Position numbers and translations under genes: made by a program. Shown here piece by piece: positions 27,468 through 35,734 of a stretch of DNA of 64,000 nt. Below the pieces are notes generated by a model. It was not told where the DNA came from and searched no databases. It saw only the letters and a program-made list of their open reading frames with translations. This DNA comes from a bacterium 1XD42-54 (GTDB lineage Bacteria; Bacillota; Clostridia; Lachnospirales; Lachnospiraceae), in NCBI GenBank assembly GCA_003612585.1, contig RAZH01000003.1:1-64000 (forward strand). Reading direction: 5' to 3'. Numbering within the stretch: the first letter of the stretch is position 1; each line of letters opens with the position of its first letter.

Positions 27468-27481
27468 TGTAAACGCTTTCT
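27468..27481. promoter_or_regulatory. Possible catabolite-responsive (cre-like) site
   Basis: TGTAAACGCTTTCT matches 13 of 14 positions of the CcpA site consensus TGWNANCGNTNWCA (the last base differs). It lies about 40 bases before the TTG start of the C39 gene and upstream of the alpha-glucosidase gene, a sensible place for carbon catabolite control. Confidence 0.4.
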
Positions 27482-27743
27482 CAATAGTCCCCCTGAACAA
27501 TTATATAAAAAATAAGAGGTAACTTGTTTCTTTCGGAACCTCATTTTATAGATTGGTTCAAGAAGCGACCGTCTTGTTCGCGATTAACGATTGTATTTTG
27601 TAATATTCTAAAGCATGGTATCTCTAAATTTCCTGTATTCTTTTTTATTTTTTCCTAATTTTTTCCTGAATATTCAATGACAAAATAAGAAATACCGTGT
27701 AATTTCTGAATGATATCTTAAGATTTTCTCCTTTATTGCATAA

Positions 27744-27781
27744 AAAATCTGCACCTTATACAGCGGTAAGGTACAGATTTT
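27744..27781 (-). terminator. Terminator of xerD
   Basis: AAAATCTGCACCTTA pairs with TAAGGTACAGATTTT (one mismatch) directly behind the xerD stop. The minus-strand end is TTTTTTATGC. The rest of the roughly 355-base gap to the C39 start is AT-rich and holds only the cre-like site and a possible -10 box. Confidence 0.85.
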
Positions 27782-27783
27782 CT

Positions 27784-28668
27784 CTATCTGCGCGGATGCG
27801 CCTCCCGATATACGCTGCGTACCCGCTCTACATTCATATTCAAATACACCTGAGTTGTCGCTATATCAGAATGCCCCAGCATTTCCTGAACAGCTTTCAG
27901 GTCAGCGCCATTTTGCACCAGATGGGCCGCAAAAGAATGACGTAACGTATGCGGAGTAATATCTGCCACAATCCCTGCCCTGGATGCATATTGCTTGATC
28001 AGCTTCCAGAACCCCTGGCGGCTCATCATTTTTCCGGAACAATTCACAAACAGGTAACTGCTTTCCTGCCCTTTCAACAGCGCGTCCCGACCGGACCGCA
28101 GATAACGCTCCAACGATCTCCTGGCATTCTCGCCAAATGGAATCACACGCTCTTTTCCTGCATCCCGGCACACAATATAATTCATCCCCAGCTGTACATC
28201 AGGTATCTCAAGCGAAATCAACTCTGTCACTCGAACACCAGTCGCATAAAGAAGCTCCAGCATCGCACGATCGCGCAGCTCCTTCGGAGAGTCCCCGGCA
28301 GGCTGTTCTAAAAGACGCACTGTTTCTTCTTTGCTGAGAATATCCGGCATTTTCTTTTCAATATGCGGCGCCTTAATCGTCTCAGTCGGATCGTTCTCAA
28401 TCTTATGCTTGCGGCATGCATAGTGAAAGAAAGCCTTCATCGACGCCACATTTCTCGACACAGTCGCCGTAGAAAGCCCCTGCCTTTCCAGATATAAAAC
28501 GTATGAATTTAAATTGGTCGCTGTGACGCTCTGTACATCGTCAATCCCATGTTCTGCCAGATATTTGTCCAGCCTTCTCAAATCCCGCTGGTAAGAACTC
28601 ACAGTACTCTCTGAAGCATTTTTATCCTCTTTTAAATAATCAATAAAAAGGGGTAACTCTATGCCCAT
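27784..28668 (-). CDS. xerD: Tyrosine recombinase XerD
   Basis: The 294-residue protein starts at ATG 28668 with GAGGG eight bases upstream (an alternative start at 28692 is also possible). It has an N-terminal SAM-like core-binding domain and the catalytic residues R (TGVRVTEL), H-x-x-R (HTLRHSFAAHL), H (LGHSDIATTQ) and Y (VYLN). Its size and its position next to spoIIM fit the chromosomal dimer-resolution recombinase rather than a phage integrase. Confidence 0.9.
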   Translation of the reverse strand: MGIELPLFIDYLKEDKNASESTVSSYQRDLRRLDKYLAEHGIDDVQSVTATNLNSYVLYLERQGLSTATVSRNVASMKAFFHYACRKHKIENDPTETIKAPHIEKKMPDILSKEETVRLLEQPAGDSPKELRDRAMLELLYATGVRVTELISLEIPDVQLGMNYIVCRDAGKERVIPFGENARRSLERYLRSGRDALLKGQESSYLFVNCSGKMMSRQGFWKLIKQYASRAGIVADITPHTLRHSFAAHLVQNGADLKAVQEMLGHSDIATTQVYLNMNVERVRSVYREAHPRR

Positions 28669-28710
28669 CGTAAAATCCCTCAAGCTTTCCATTTTCCTCT
28701 GTATACACGC

Positions 28711-28740
28711 AAAAAACAGGAGTACCCCTCTCCTGTTTTT
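28711..28740. terminator. Bidirectional terminator between spoIIM and xerD
   Basis: AAAAAACAGGAG pairs with CTCCTGTTTTT around a short loop, with A/T runs on both sides. It therefore separates the spoIIM transcript from xerD. Bases 28741-28895 hold nothing else that I recognise. Confidence 0.85.
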
Positions 28741-28895
28741 ACTCTCCCCCCACAGTCAAGTAACATGATTATAATCAATTCTTTTCATAAAATCAATGAG
28801 AATTTTTCCCGCAAAACAGCCTGAAAGCCCTGTATTTACAGGCTTTTACAAGATCTCGTCAAAGCCTTTTTATCCCCCACCAGATATGGTGATCC

Positions 28896-29480
28896 TCAGT
28901 GAAAAATCTCCAAAAAAATTTTTAAGGTCCAGTTTCCCAGAAACGTTTCCACTACACATCCTGCCACACAAAAAACAACCAGTTTTGTAAGAGAACTCAA
29001 CTGCCCTCTTTGAAGCGCTGCCGCCTGCACCGCTGTTGCCACGCTGTTTCTGCCTCGCAGACGCAGCAAAAAAGCAAGCTCCTGTTTCCACATCGCAGCG
29101 TAGAGAATCCACTGCGGAAAAACACAGCAGAAAAACAGCAAAATGCCGGCGCCCCCTTCCCGTAATACAAACAGTGACAGCAAAAGACCAGCCGAAGCAG
29201 CCAGCCACCATGCATACCCCAGGTGAAACAGAACGCCTGCTGAAGTATAACAGCTCATCCATAAAAACAGAAGCGTCTGCAGCCTGATCTTCAAAATATA
29301 AGGAAATATCTTCTCCGGCAAAAACACAGCATTCTCATACTTTCCCAGACTGTACAGACTGAGCAGGCCTGCATAAGTACCCTTCCCCATCCGGAAAACT
29401 TCCGGAAGAAACGTACCTGCAAAAAAACCGGAAAGAACGATCAGAACTGCCGCTGCCATTTTGTGCTGCATTTTTTTCAT
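28896..29480 (-). CDS. spoIIM: Stage II sporulation protein M
   Basis: The 194-residue protein starts at ATG 29480 with GGAGG five bases upstream. About five transmembrane helices and a GVLFHLGYAWW segment fit the SpoIIM family, which with SpoIID and SpoIIP drives septal peptidoglycan thinning and engulfment. The neighbouring xerD repeats the spoIIM-xerD linkage seen in Bacillus and clostridia, which strengthens the call. Sequence similarity within this family is low, so the assignment rests on topology and synteny. Confidence 0.75.
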   Translation of the reverse strand: MKKMQHKMAAAVLIVLSGFFAGTFLPEVFRMGKGTYAGLLSLYSLGKYENAVFLPEKIFPYILKIRLQTLLFLWMSCYTSAGVLFHLGYAWWLAASAGLLLSLFVLREGGAGILLFFCCVFPQWILYAAMWKQELAFLLRLRGRNSVATAVQAAALQRGQLSSLTKLVVFCVAGCVVETFLGNWTLKIFLEIFH

Positions 29481-29627
29481 CCATGCCTCCACAGCAAGGG
29501 CCTTTTCACTATTCTATGGCGTGCAGATCCATCTTACCACACTTTCTGTCTTCTGCTTTTGCAGTTTTGTACCAATGGCCCACAGCGGCATTTTCCCGTA
29601 TAGCATGTACAGCATTGAATTACAAAA

Positions 29628-30830
29628 TCAAATTACATAGTTGGAACCTATATAATGCTTCAGAAATTCATAAATCTGGTCTTCCGTAGGCGGACACCCT
29701 TTCACATTGTAAATAAAATCCTTTGTACAGCGTCCGATTCCAATCTGACCTGTTTTGCCCTGGTATCCCTGCCCGATGCAGATTTTTTCCTCCAGCTTAT
29801 TCAACAAGCCCTCCTGTTTCAAACGCTCCAGCGCCGGAAGTAAATACCCATAACAGGCACTGCACGATTCCACCTCTTCCACCGCATCCTGAAGCTCCAC
29901 CACCTTACGGGCAAGCGGTAGCGACTCGTTGTCCGCCTGCCAAAAAGCTTTTTCTTCTGATTGTATTGCGCTATCTGTCTGACACGCCTCTTTTCGTTCT
30001 GATTGCTTCTGGTTTTCCAGCCTGTTCCCGTTCCAGATGCCGCAGGTGAGTATCTGCGCATGCTCCAAGTCCGCGCTGCCAACGCCAAGGCGCTGCGCGA
30101 TTTCCACATATGGCACATCCTGTACCGCATAGTGGAGCAGACTGCAGACATAGGCGTCCACCAGAACGGGATCGCAGGCAGCCATCACACAGTTTTTGAC
30201 GACCGGATTTCCCCCGTCTTCAAAATCCAAATCACCGCAGATATGATCCACGACAATAAAATCCTGACGAATACCAAGCCCCAGATGGGCAATCGGCCGA
30301 TGCAGTCCAAGCGAATGAAACCGCCGTTTTTCAGAATTTGGAATCAGCCCTTTCATATTTTTAAGCGCACACGTAATCTTTGTCTGGCAATGTCCCTTCA
30401 GCACCGGCACATTAATGAGAAAGTCTATCTCCTTCACGCAATTGCAGATATTCAATTCCAGCCCTTTGCAATCTGCTTTGTACGAGCCGTCTTTCTGTGT
30501 ATCAAGAAATTCTACTCCGTACTGCCCCACCAGCTCGTCATATCCACACGCTGAAACGGCCTCCGCCGTCTTATCGCCCACCCAGGAGCCTTCCGCAATC
30601 ACAAGATTCCGAAATCCGTTCTCCTGCAAATATTCAATAATTCCCGCAACCACCTCCGGATGAGTAGTCGCCCCATAAGAAGCCGGGGTAGGCGAGACAA
30701 GATTCGGCTTAATCCCGATCCTCGCCCCCTTTCCCGGTATCCGCTCTTTCAAATCTGCTTCCGTAAGGAGCCGCTTCGTCATCCCCTTATAATCCGTTCC
30801 GTAGATCTTTAAAATCTGATGCTTTTGCAT
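29628..30830 (-). CDS. DUF362 domain protein
   Basis: The 400-residue protein starts at ATG 30830 after TTGGAGGTATGT. The DUF362 core occupies about 40-260, with KPNLVSPTPAS, EGSWVGDKT and NVPVLKGHCQTKITCALKN motifs. No 4Fe-4S ferredoxin domain follows, unlike many relatives. A Gln/Glu/Ser-rich low-complexity insert (about 270-300) precedes a Cys pair in ESCSACYGYL and a further Cys near the end. The biochemical role is unknown; a metal or nucleotide-binding function has been suggested for the family. It is the last intact gene before the mobile island. Confidence 0.85.
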   Translation of the reverse strand: MQKHQILKIYGTDYKGMTKRLLTEADLKERIPGKGARIGIKPNLVSPTPASYGATTHPEVVAGIIEYLQENGFRNLVIAEGSWVGDKTAEAVSACGYDELVGQYGVEFLDTQKDGSYKADCKGLELNICNCVKEIDFLINVPVLKGHCQTKITCALKNMKGLIPNSEKRRFHSLGLHRPIAHLGLGIRQDFIVVDHICGDLDFEDGGNPVVKNCVMAACDPVLVDAYVCSLLHYAVQDVPYVEIAQRLGVGSADLEHAQILTCGIWNGNRLENQKQSERKEACQTDSAIQSEEKAFWQADNESLPLARKVVELQDAVEEVESCSACYGYLLPALERLKQEGLLNKLEEKICIGQGYQGKTGQIGIGRCTKDFIYNVKGCPPTEDQIYEFLKHYIGSNYVI

Positions 30831-30863
30831 ACATACCTCCAAAATCGCTTTCGTCTCTGACAA

Positions 30864-30995
30864 CTAAAACCTTTTCACAAAATTGAAACCACCTGATTTC
30901 TGCACAGCAGATGCCTCCCCAAACTGCTTATAGAACAAAAGCGGAACCACCATACAAATCCCGAACAGCGCCCCTATGCAAAGCACGAGCTCCAT
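30864..30995 (-). pseudogene. Remnant of a small membrane-protein gene
   Basis: A 43-residue frame starts ATG 30995 and encodes MELVLCIGALFGICMVVPLLFYK, a clear transmembrane segment, then a short tail ending VKRF. The same frame extends upstream through the left arm and loop of the inverted repeat until a TGA inside the right arm. This suggests that a longer coding region was cut by the inverted duplication. No family is recognised. Confidence 0.5.
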
Positions 30996-31057
30996 TATGT
31001 GAACATTACTTTTTCCGTACGTCCAGTCCAGAAAAAGTAATGTTCACATAATGGAGC
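30989..31057. repeat. Perfect 27-bp inverted repeat
   Basis: Bases 30989-31015 are the exact reverse complement of 31031-31057, with a 15-base loop. The arms contain ATGTGAACATTAC. It lies where two small broken frames meet. Confidence 0.95.
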
Positions 31058-31243
31058 AGTCCCCTTAAAATCAAAATAGCGCTCAGCGCTCCCATACCCC
31101 CGCGATGTCCGGATATAATTCTGCTCCACATCCATCAGTTCGGATTTCGCTGTAAACTGAAGCGTCCTGTTGTCCGCAATGATCCTTCCATACTGGGCCT
31201 TGGTAGTGACATACTGTTTTTGAGTTGATAAGGAAGTATTCAC
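30995..31243 (-). pseudogene. Unrecognised small frame ending inside the inverted repeat
   Basis: An 82-residue frame from GTG 31243. The first 60 residues are polar, with TKAQYGRIIADN and SELMDVEQNYIRTSRGYG. The last 20 residues are encoded by the inverted repeat and look unrelated. The C-terminus has therefore probably been replaced. No ribosome-binding site of note and no family recognised. Confidence 0.4.
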
Positions 31244-31281
31244 AACAACTTATCTTCAGCGCTGACTAACAGGGGGCAAGT

Positions 31282-31328
31282 AAAAGCAGAGAACACATCA
31301 CTTTCATTAGTGGTCGTTCTCTGCTTTT
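31282..31328. terminator. Strong bidirectional hairpin
   Basis: AAAAGCAGAGAAC pairs with GTTCTCTGCTTTT (13 bp) around a 21-base loop that is itself partly self-complementary. A/T runs on both sides allow termination on either strand. Confidence 0.75.
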
Positions 31329-31413
31329 CTGTTACGCAATAGGACGCCGTTTTAAGGGCTGACATATAAAACCCCTATTTTGTCATTTCAACGCCCGTGA
31401 AGTCGCATAAATC
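31328..31413. repeat. Direct repeat, copy 1 (about 86 bp)
   Basis: It shares CTGTTACGCAATAG, GACGCC/AACGCC, TGTCATTTCAACGCCCG and GCATAAATC in order with 31925-32011. The two copies are diverged, with short indels in the middle. Confidence 0.8.
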
Positions 31414-31498
31414 TTTCCCCTTCATAAATACATTTTAACAAATATACTTATGAAGAGGGACGTCCTACCAATGGACTATCGAGCCATAACATAATCAA

Positions 31499-31795
31499 CT
31501 AATATGATATTTGAGATTCTAAATCTTTATCAATTCTAAATGAAAATGTATCAAAAGCGGTTCTTATATCTTCTTCTAATAATTCCGTAAGTTTCTCATG
31601 CTTAGAAAGAAATTCAGCTTTGCTTTCTTCTACCGTTGTCTATTTCTTTGTAAAAAGAAGTGCTTGTATATCCGAAAATTCCATAGAATAGAAAAATTTT
31701 TTCAATCTTTCTATTTGCTTTTTCTCTTCATTTCCTTTAGCTTGTATTACGCCTTTAATTTTCTTTTGCAAGTCTGGAGAAATCGTTTTTTGATA
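31499..31795 (-). pseudogene. Broken gene with in-frame TAG
   Basis: In one minus-strand frame the sequence encodes TISPDLQKKIKGVIQAKG and onward to FTKK, then TAG, then TVEESKAEFLSKHEKLTE and onward to SQISY, with a natural stop. Both halves are lysine/glutamate-rich and coherent, so this is one gene with a nonsense mutation and no start. It is AT-rich and lies between the two diverged direct repeats. No family recognised. Confidence 0.6.
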
Positions 31796-31924
31796 CTAGT
31801 CTACATAAATCACCTTATCAATATTTCATAAATATATTTTGAATACTATGTATGCTTCATTTTATCATAGACACACGAAAATTTCTATCCATTACCTTCT
31901 GACTTTTCAGAAATAATTCTTATT

Positions 31925-32011
31925 CCTGTTACGCAATAGAACGCCATTTTTGACAGCAGACATCTAAAACCCTTACCCTGTCATTTCAACGCCCGCAAAG
32001 CCGCATAAATC
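31925..32011. repeat. Direct repeat, copy 2 (about 87 bp)
   Basis: Diverged second copy of the sequence at 31328-31413. The copies start 597 bases apart and bracket the broken gene at 31499-31795. Confidence 0.8.
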
Positions 32012-32104
32012 AAGGAGAAAATAACTGAACCGCTCCCTGTCAAGTAGACAATTAAAAAAATAGAAATTTTAGCCTGCCAGTCATAAGGAGGACTGGCAGA
32101 GTTT

Positions 32105-32770
32105 TTATGCAGCATCCTTCAAATATTTTGAGGCGTATTGGTACCCACGGTCACTGTGGAATAAAGGCTTTGCATCTGGATGGTTTTCATGGGCATTGTC
32201 AAAGGTTTCAAAAAAAAGGGCATTATTATTGGAATGTCCAATGACAAAGGAAACAATACTTTTATCTGCCAAGTCCAGAATGGCGCTCAGGTATGCCTTC
32301 CCACTGGCTCTATATTTCATCTCCGTTACATCTGTAAGCCATTTTTCCCCAAAACGTTCCGCATGGAACTCCCGGTTTAAGATGTTTTCGGCAGTAACCT
32401 CTGGCGTTGATTTTACATAGTTTCTTCTCCTGCGCCGGCACACAGATTTCAGATGTAAAATCCGCATAAGGCGCAAGATTCTCTTTGCGTTGACTTGAAA
32501 TTCATTTTCACGGTTCAATTTAATCGTCATCTGCCTGTAACCCAGAATCCCGCTTTTTTCCTCGTACGCATGCCTGATAAGGATGCATAATTTCTGGTTG
32601 AATTTCTCATTTTCACTTGGTTTCCGGTTCAGCCATTTATAATAAGCAGAACGCGAAATTCCCGCAAATCTGCAGAGTTCCGATATAGAGCATCCCTGCT
32701 CGTCATATATTTCCTGTATTGCCAGATAAACCGTCTCATTTTGTGTCTGGCTTAGAACCGCTTCCTTTCG
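32105..32770 (-). pseudogene. IS3 transposase OrfB, C-terminally truncated
   Basis: The reading frame overlaps the end of orfA in a different frame, as is usual for IS3 elements that use programmed frameshifting. The N-terminal part carries CRFAGISRSAYYKW (HTH_21). The integrase core has WLTDVTEMKY (first Asp) and FHSDRGYQYASK (second Asp region). It stops two residues after KD with AA and a TAA, before the catalytic glutamate, so about the last 80-100 residues are missing. The protein cannot be active. Confidence 0.85.
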
Positions 32771-33435
32771 ATTTCGTCGAGTTTTTTTAAGAAAGCAACC
32801 TCCAGCTGGGCTCTGCGCTTTTCCGCTTGAAGAAGCTTATTTTCTGCACGCAGCTTCTCCAGTTCCGACATCTCCGTTTCAGATTTTCTTTTCCCTCTTT
32901 TGTCAATAAGCCCTTCTACGCCGTTTGACTGGTATTTCCTTGTCCAATGGTAAACCTGTTGGTAAGATACCTGGTATTTTTCTGCTGTCTTAGCATAATC
33001 CATTCCATGCTCCATGCAGTATGTTACAATTTGCACCCGTTCCTCATATGAGGTTTTTCTTCCTTTGTCCAGGCTACTGTTTCCTCCCGTGAAAGAAGTT
33101 TTTTGATTTTCATGACCATTATACTTCATAATCCAGTTGCGAAGCTGTTTATCCGAGCGGATTCCATACTTTTTCTGGATTTCCCTTCATATCCCTTTGC
33201 CGGAAAGGTAATCACAGACGGCATTGTGTTTTGTTTCGGCTGAATAGGCGCTGAATTTGGGGGATGTTTTTAACCCATCTGCTCCCAGTACCTGATACAA
33301 GGTCACCCACTTGACGATGCGTGTCCCATTTGTTCCCAGGCTTCGGGCAATACTTTCTGTTGAACAACTTCCCTCCAGATACTTTGTGACAGCAGCCAGT
33401 TTCATCTCAAAAGAGTATTTTGAATGTTGTCCCAT
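32752..33435 (-). pseudogene. IS3 transposase OrfA with internal TGA
   Basis: It starts at ATG 33435 after GAGGAGCATATTTC. A first helix-turn-helix (SIARSLGTNGTRIVKWVTLY) is followed by YLSGKGI, then TGA at 33187-33189. The same frame then continues REIQKKYGIRSDKQLRNWIMKYN into a second helix-turn-helix (QVSYQQVYHWTRKYQ) and a coiled coil rich in Glu/Lys. One nonsense codon thus splits an otherwise complete protein of about 227 residues. Confidence 0.85.
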
Positions 33436-33476
33436 GAAATATGCTCCTCTATCTAATAGCCGTCTTTGATACAATG

Positions 33477-33547
33477 TAACTTTGCCCCAAACCTTTTAAT
33501 TTTGCCTTATACTTTTTAATTTTGCCCCCATACTTTTTAACTTTGCC
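33477..33547. repeat. Four short direct repeats, 20-21 bp period
   Basis: TAACTTTGCC or TAATTTTGCC occurs at 33477, 33497, 33517 and 33538. It is helically phased and lies directly upstream of orfA, so it may be transposase-binding sites. Confidence 0.75.
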
Positions 33548-33569
33548 TCCGAGGGGTGTACACGGAGTC

Positions 33570-33614
33570 AAACAAGGGATTCCGGCACCCCCAATAAGCC
33601 AGAACCCCTTGTTT
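33570..33614. other. Long stable hairpin (17-bp stem)
   Basis: AAACAAGGGATTCCGGC (33570-33586) pairs along its full length with GCCAGAACCCCTTGTTT (33598-33614), with two wobble positions and an 11-base loop. The plus strand continues in TTT. It could be a terminator or an element-end structure. Confidence 0.7.
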
Positions 33615-33724
33615 TCAACAGTTTCCTCGATATTCTGTTCATTCCCTTTGTATCTAATAAGCAGTTTACATTTCCTTACAGTGACAGTTTTATTATTTTG
33701 TCTGTCTACTTTAATGGGAGCATA

Positions 33725-33817
33725 TCATTCCTTTCTGTTTTTCCATGCTTTATAAATCAAGTTTGCAACAGGAAGCAGAATGCAGATAATTACAAACCAT
33801 TCTGGAAAATGTGGCAT
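33725..33817 (-). CDS. 30-residue membrane peptide
   Basis: ATG 33817 follows a GGGGGATAAAGGAT ribosome-binding region. The frame encodes MPHFPEWFVIICILLPVANL and a short Lys/Arg tail, i.e. one transmembrane helix. It comes 19 bases after the DUF3592 gene, in the same direction. It is probably real but unrecognised. Confidence 0.5.
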   Translation of the reverse strand: MPHFPEWFVIICILLPVANLIYKAWKNRKE

Positions 33818-33836
33818 ATCCTTTATCCCCCTTTCT

Positions 33837-34223
33837 CTAATGGATTTGCATAAGTGCAGCTATCAGTACGCTGCCTATGCCAATTAAAAATCCCGTGATT
33901 ATTCGTTTCGCAGAATAACTGTATATTCTCTCTGGTTGGTTTCGGTCATAACGAACGGTAATCGGTGTTCCTATCATGGATGTTGAAGGAACTTGTATGC
34001 GATTTTCAGATACAATGTTTCTGTCATTAACCCGATAGGAAATCTCTGCCAATTTTGCATTACGCCACTTTTCATTTGTCGGATTTGTTGATTTTATGGA
34101 AACAATCGTTCCACTCGTTTTCATTGTCTTTCCATGTTTTATTGCAAAAAGAATACAGTTGAATAAAGCAAAGGAAAACGATACACCCGCTATCATATAC
34201 AGTACTATTACATCACGCTCCAT
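33837..34223 (-). CDS. DUF3592 membrane protein
   Basis: The 128-residue protein has transmembrane helices at about 8-28 and 108-125. Between them lies a beta-rich domain with VNDRNIVSENRIQVPSTSMIGTPITVRYD, typical of DUF3592. The ATG follows GTAGGAGGTTTCAT. It lies ten bases behind the ABC permease and is probably part of the gntR-ABC operon. The function of the family is unknown. Confidence 0.75.
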   Translation of the reverse strand: MERDVIVLYMIAGVSFSFALFNCILFAIKHGKTMKTSGTIVSIKSTNPTNEKWRNAKLAEISYRVNDRNIVSENRIQVPSTSMIGTPITVRYDRNQPERIYSYSAKRIITGFLIGIGSVLIAALMQIH

Positions 34224-34233
34224 ATGAAACCTC

Positions 34234-34875
34234 CTACGTCAAATCACTTTTTTCAAAAAACCGAATTGACAGAATGGCTGATATTGAAAAGGTGACAAGA
34301 CCGATGATAATGCTTAAAATTGCTATCGTTGTTGTAGAAATACTGTCTAAAAAGCTAAATCTTACCGCATTTTCTGGTTTAAACAGAAAGGCAAATAAAA
34401 CAGGGGATGCCATAATAATTATGACAAATACAAATTTTGTCTTTTCGTATCCCAACTTATACAAAGCAGGAAAATAAAAAGATAATGGTATCGTGATTAC
34501 TAAAAAAGCGATAGCCGCCATTCTTATATCAAATGTTCCTAATTTGGGGAAAATGATTGTGTCAATCCCAAAGACCAAACAGCAGACCGCATAAATAATC
34601 AGACAAAAACAGTATTTTGAAAGCACAATCATTTTTCGGGGATAGGGCAATGCACAAAGCAGGGTAGTTGCCTTTGGATACTGATATTCCTTTAAAGAAA
34701 CATACTGGGTCAACATGAAAATGCTAAAAATAACAGTAAGCGTAAATCCCATTGCCCCCGCCGCTTCTGGCATCCGCCAAAGCATAACGGGAGGAATCAG
34801 AAATGACACGATAAGCATGATGCCTACATATTTCTTTACAATCAGAAATTCTTTTTTCACTAAGCTAATTAACAT
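34234..34875 (-). CDS. ABC-2 type transporter permease (YtrC/BcrB-like)
   Basis: The 213-residue protein starts at ATG 34875 after AAGGAGAAAAAAAG, and its start overlaps the end of the ATPase gene by 11 bases. Six membrane helices are visible. EYQYPKATTLLCALPYPRKMIVLSKY (about 60-85) is the typical cytoplasmic loop of ABC-2 permeases paired with YtrA-type regulators. It forms an exporter with the ATPase at 34865-35734; related modules respond to cell-wall antibiotics. Confidence 0.85.
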   Translation of the reverse strand: MLISLVKKEFLIVKKYVGIMLIVSFLIPPVMLWRMPEAAGAMGFTLTVIFSIFMLTQYVSLKEYQYPKATTLLCALPYPRKMIVLSKYCFCLIIYAVCCLVFGIDTIIFPKLGTFDIRMAAIAFLVITIPLSFYFPALYKLGYEKTKFVFVIIIMASPVLFAFLFKPENAVRFSFLDSISTTTIAILSIIIGLVTFSISAILSIRFFEKSDLT

Positions 34876-35734
34876 CTTTTTTTCTCCTTTCCACATTCGC
34901 AAGCATGATGTCCTCGATTGTGGGTCTTTCTGTAAGAGCGTCCTGCATATGCTCCATAACATCAGAACCCTGTTTTGTGATTCCCGTAAAGCCGAAAGCA
35001 CTTTCCTCAATGTTCAAAAAATATTTTCTTGTATCCGTATTCAGTTTTTCAGTGCTTCCCTTTATGATTCGGTAATTGTCAAGCAACTGGTCTTTTTCCT
35101 CTTGAAAAACAATCTCACCGCCATCAATCATAATCAACATATCTGCAATCTTTTCCAAATCGGAAGTAATATGTGTAGAGAAAAATACGCCCTTTCCACC
35201 TTTGCCCATATAGTCCTTTAATATATTTAAAAGCTGGCTTCGGACTAATGGGTCAAGTCCGCTTGTTGGCTCGTCCATGATAAGCAATTCCGCTTTATGA
35301 GAAAGTGCCAGAGCTAAAGCGTATTTCATCCGCATTCCTTTTGACAGGGTATTGATTTTCTGTTTCGGATTCAATGAAAACTGTTCCATGTAATCTATAT
35401 AGTCCTGTTCGCACCAATTTCTGTAAGCGGGGGCAATTACATTTTTCATTTCTAAGAGCGTTAATTCATCATAAAAGCATCCTTCATCAAGCACAATGCC
35501 GATGCGGTCTTTTATTTTACTTTCATTCCCATCCATGTCCATGCCAAAAAACTTTATATTTCCAGACACCTTATTTGTAAGCCCTAAGATGCTTCGGAGA
35601 GTAGTAGTTTTTCCCGCTCCATTGATTCCGACAAATCCCGTGATACAGCCGTCTGGCAAATAAAAGGAGATGTCTTTTAAGGCAAAATCACCATATCTTT
35701 TATTTAATCCAGATACTTCTAAAATGTTATCCAT
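34865..35734 (-). CDS. ABC transporter ATP-binding protein (YtrB-like)
   Basis: The 289-residue ATPase has Walker A GINGAGKTT, signature LSKGMRMKYALALAL, Walker B LLIMDEPTSGLDP and the H-loop FFSTHI. About 75 residues beyond the core form the accessory C-terminal domain seen in BcrA/YtrB proteins. Its ATG directly abuts the TGA of gntR (TGAATG), so the two are translationally coupled. Substrate unknown. Confidence 0.92.
   Translation of the reverse strand: MDNILEVSGLNKRYGDFALKDISFYLPDGCITGFVGINGAGKTTTLRSILGLTNKVSGNIKFFGMDMDGNESKIKDRIGIVLDEGCFYDELTLLEMKNVIAPAYRNWCEQDYIDYMEQFSLNPKQKINTLSKGMRMKYALALALSHKAELLIMDEPTSGLDPLVRSQLLNILKDYMGKGGKGVFFSTHITSDLEKIADMLIMIDGGEIVFQEEKDQLLDNYRIIKGSTEKLNTDTRKYFLNIEESAFGFTGITKQGSDVMEHMQDALTERPTIEDIMLANVERRKKDVN

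Larger units (their letters stand above)
32030..33547 (-). mobile_element. Decayed IS3-family (IS150 group) insertion sequence
   Basis: The element has orfA (33435-32752) with an in-frame TGA and orfB (about 32770-32105) cut short. After orfB come a hairpin (CTGCCAGTC/GACTGGCAG) and a TGTCTACTTGACAGG end. Four spaced TAACTTTGCC-type repeats lie at the upstream end. Neither terminal inverted repeat can be matched to the other, so the borders are approximate. Confidence 0.7.

Noticed and set aside
31598-31831. Plus-strand 77-residue Phe/Leu-rich frame
   Set aside because: It is antisense to the broken gene at 31499-31795, which shows the coherent protein pattern.
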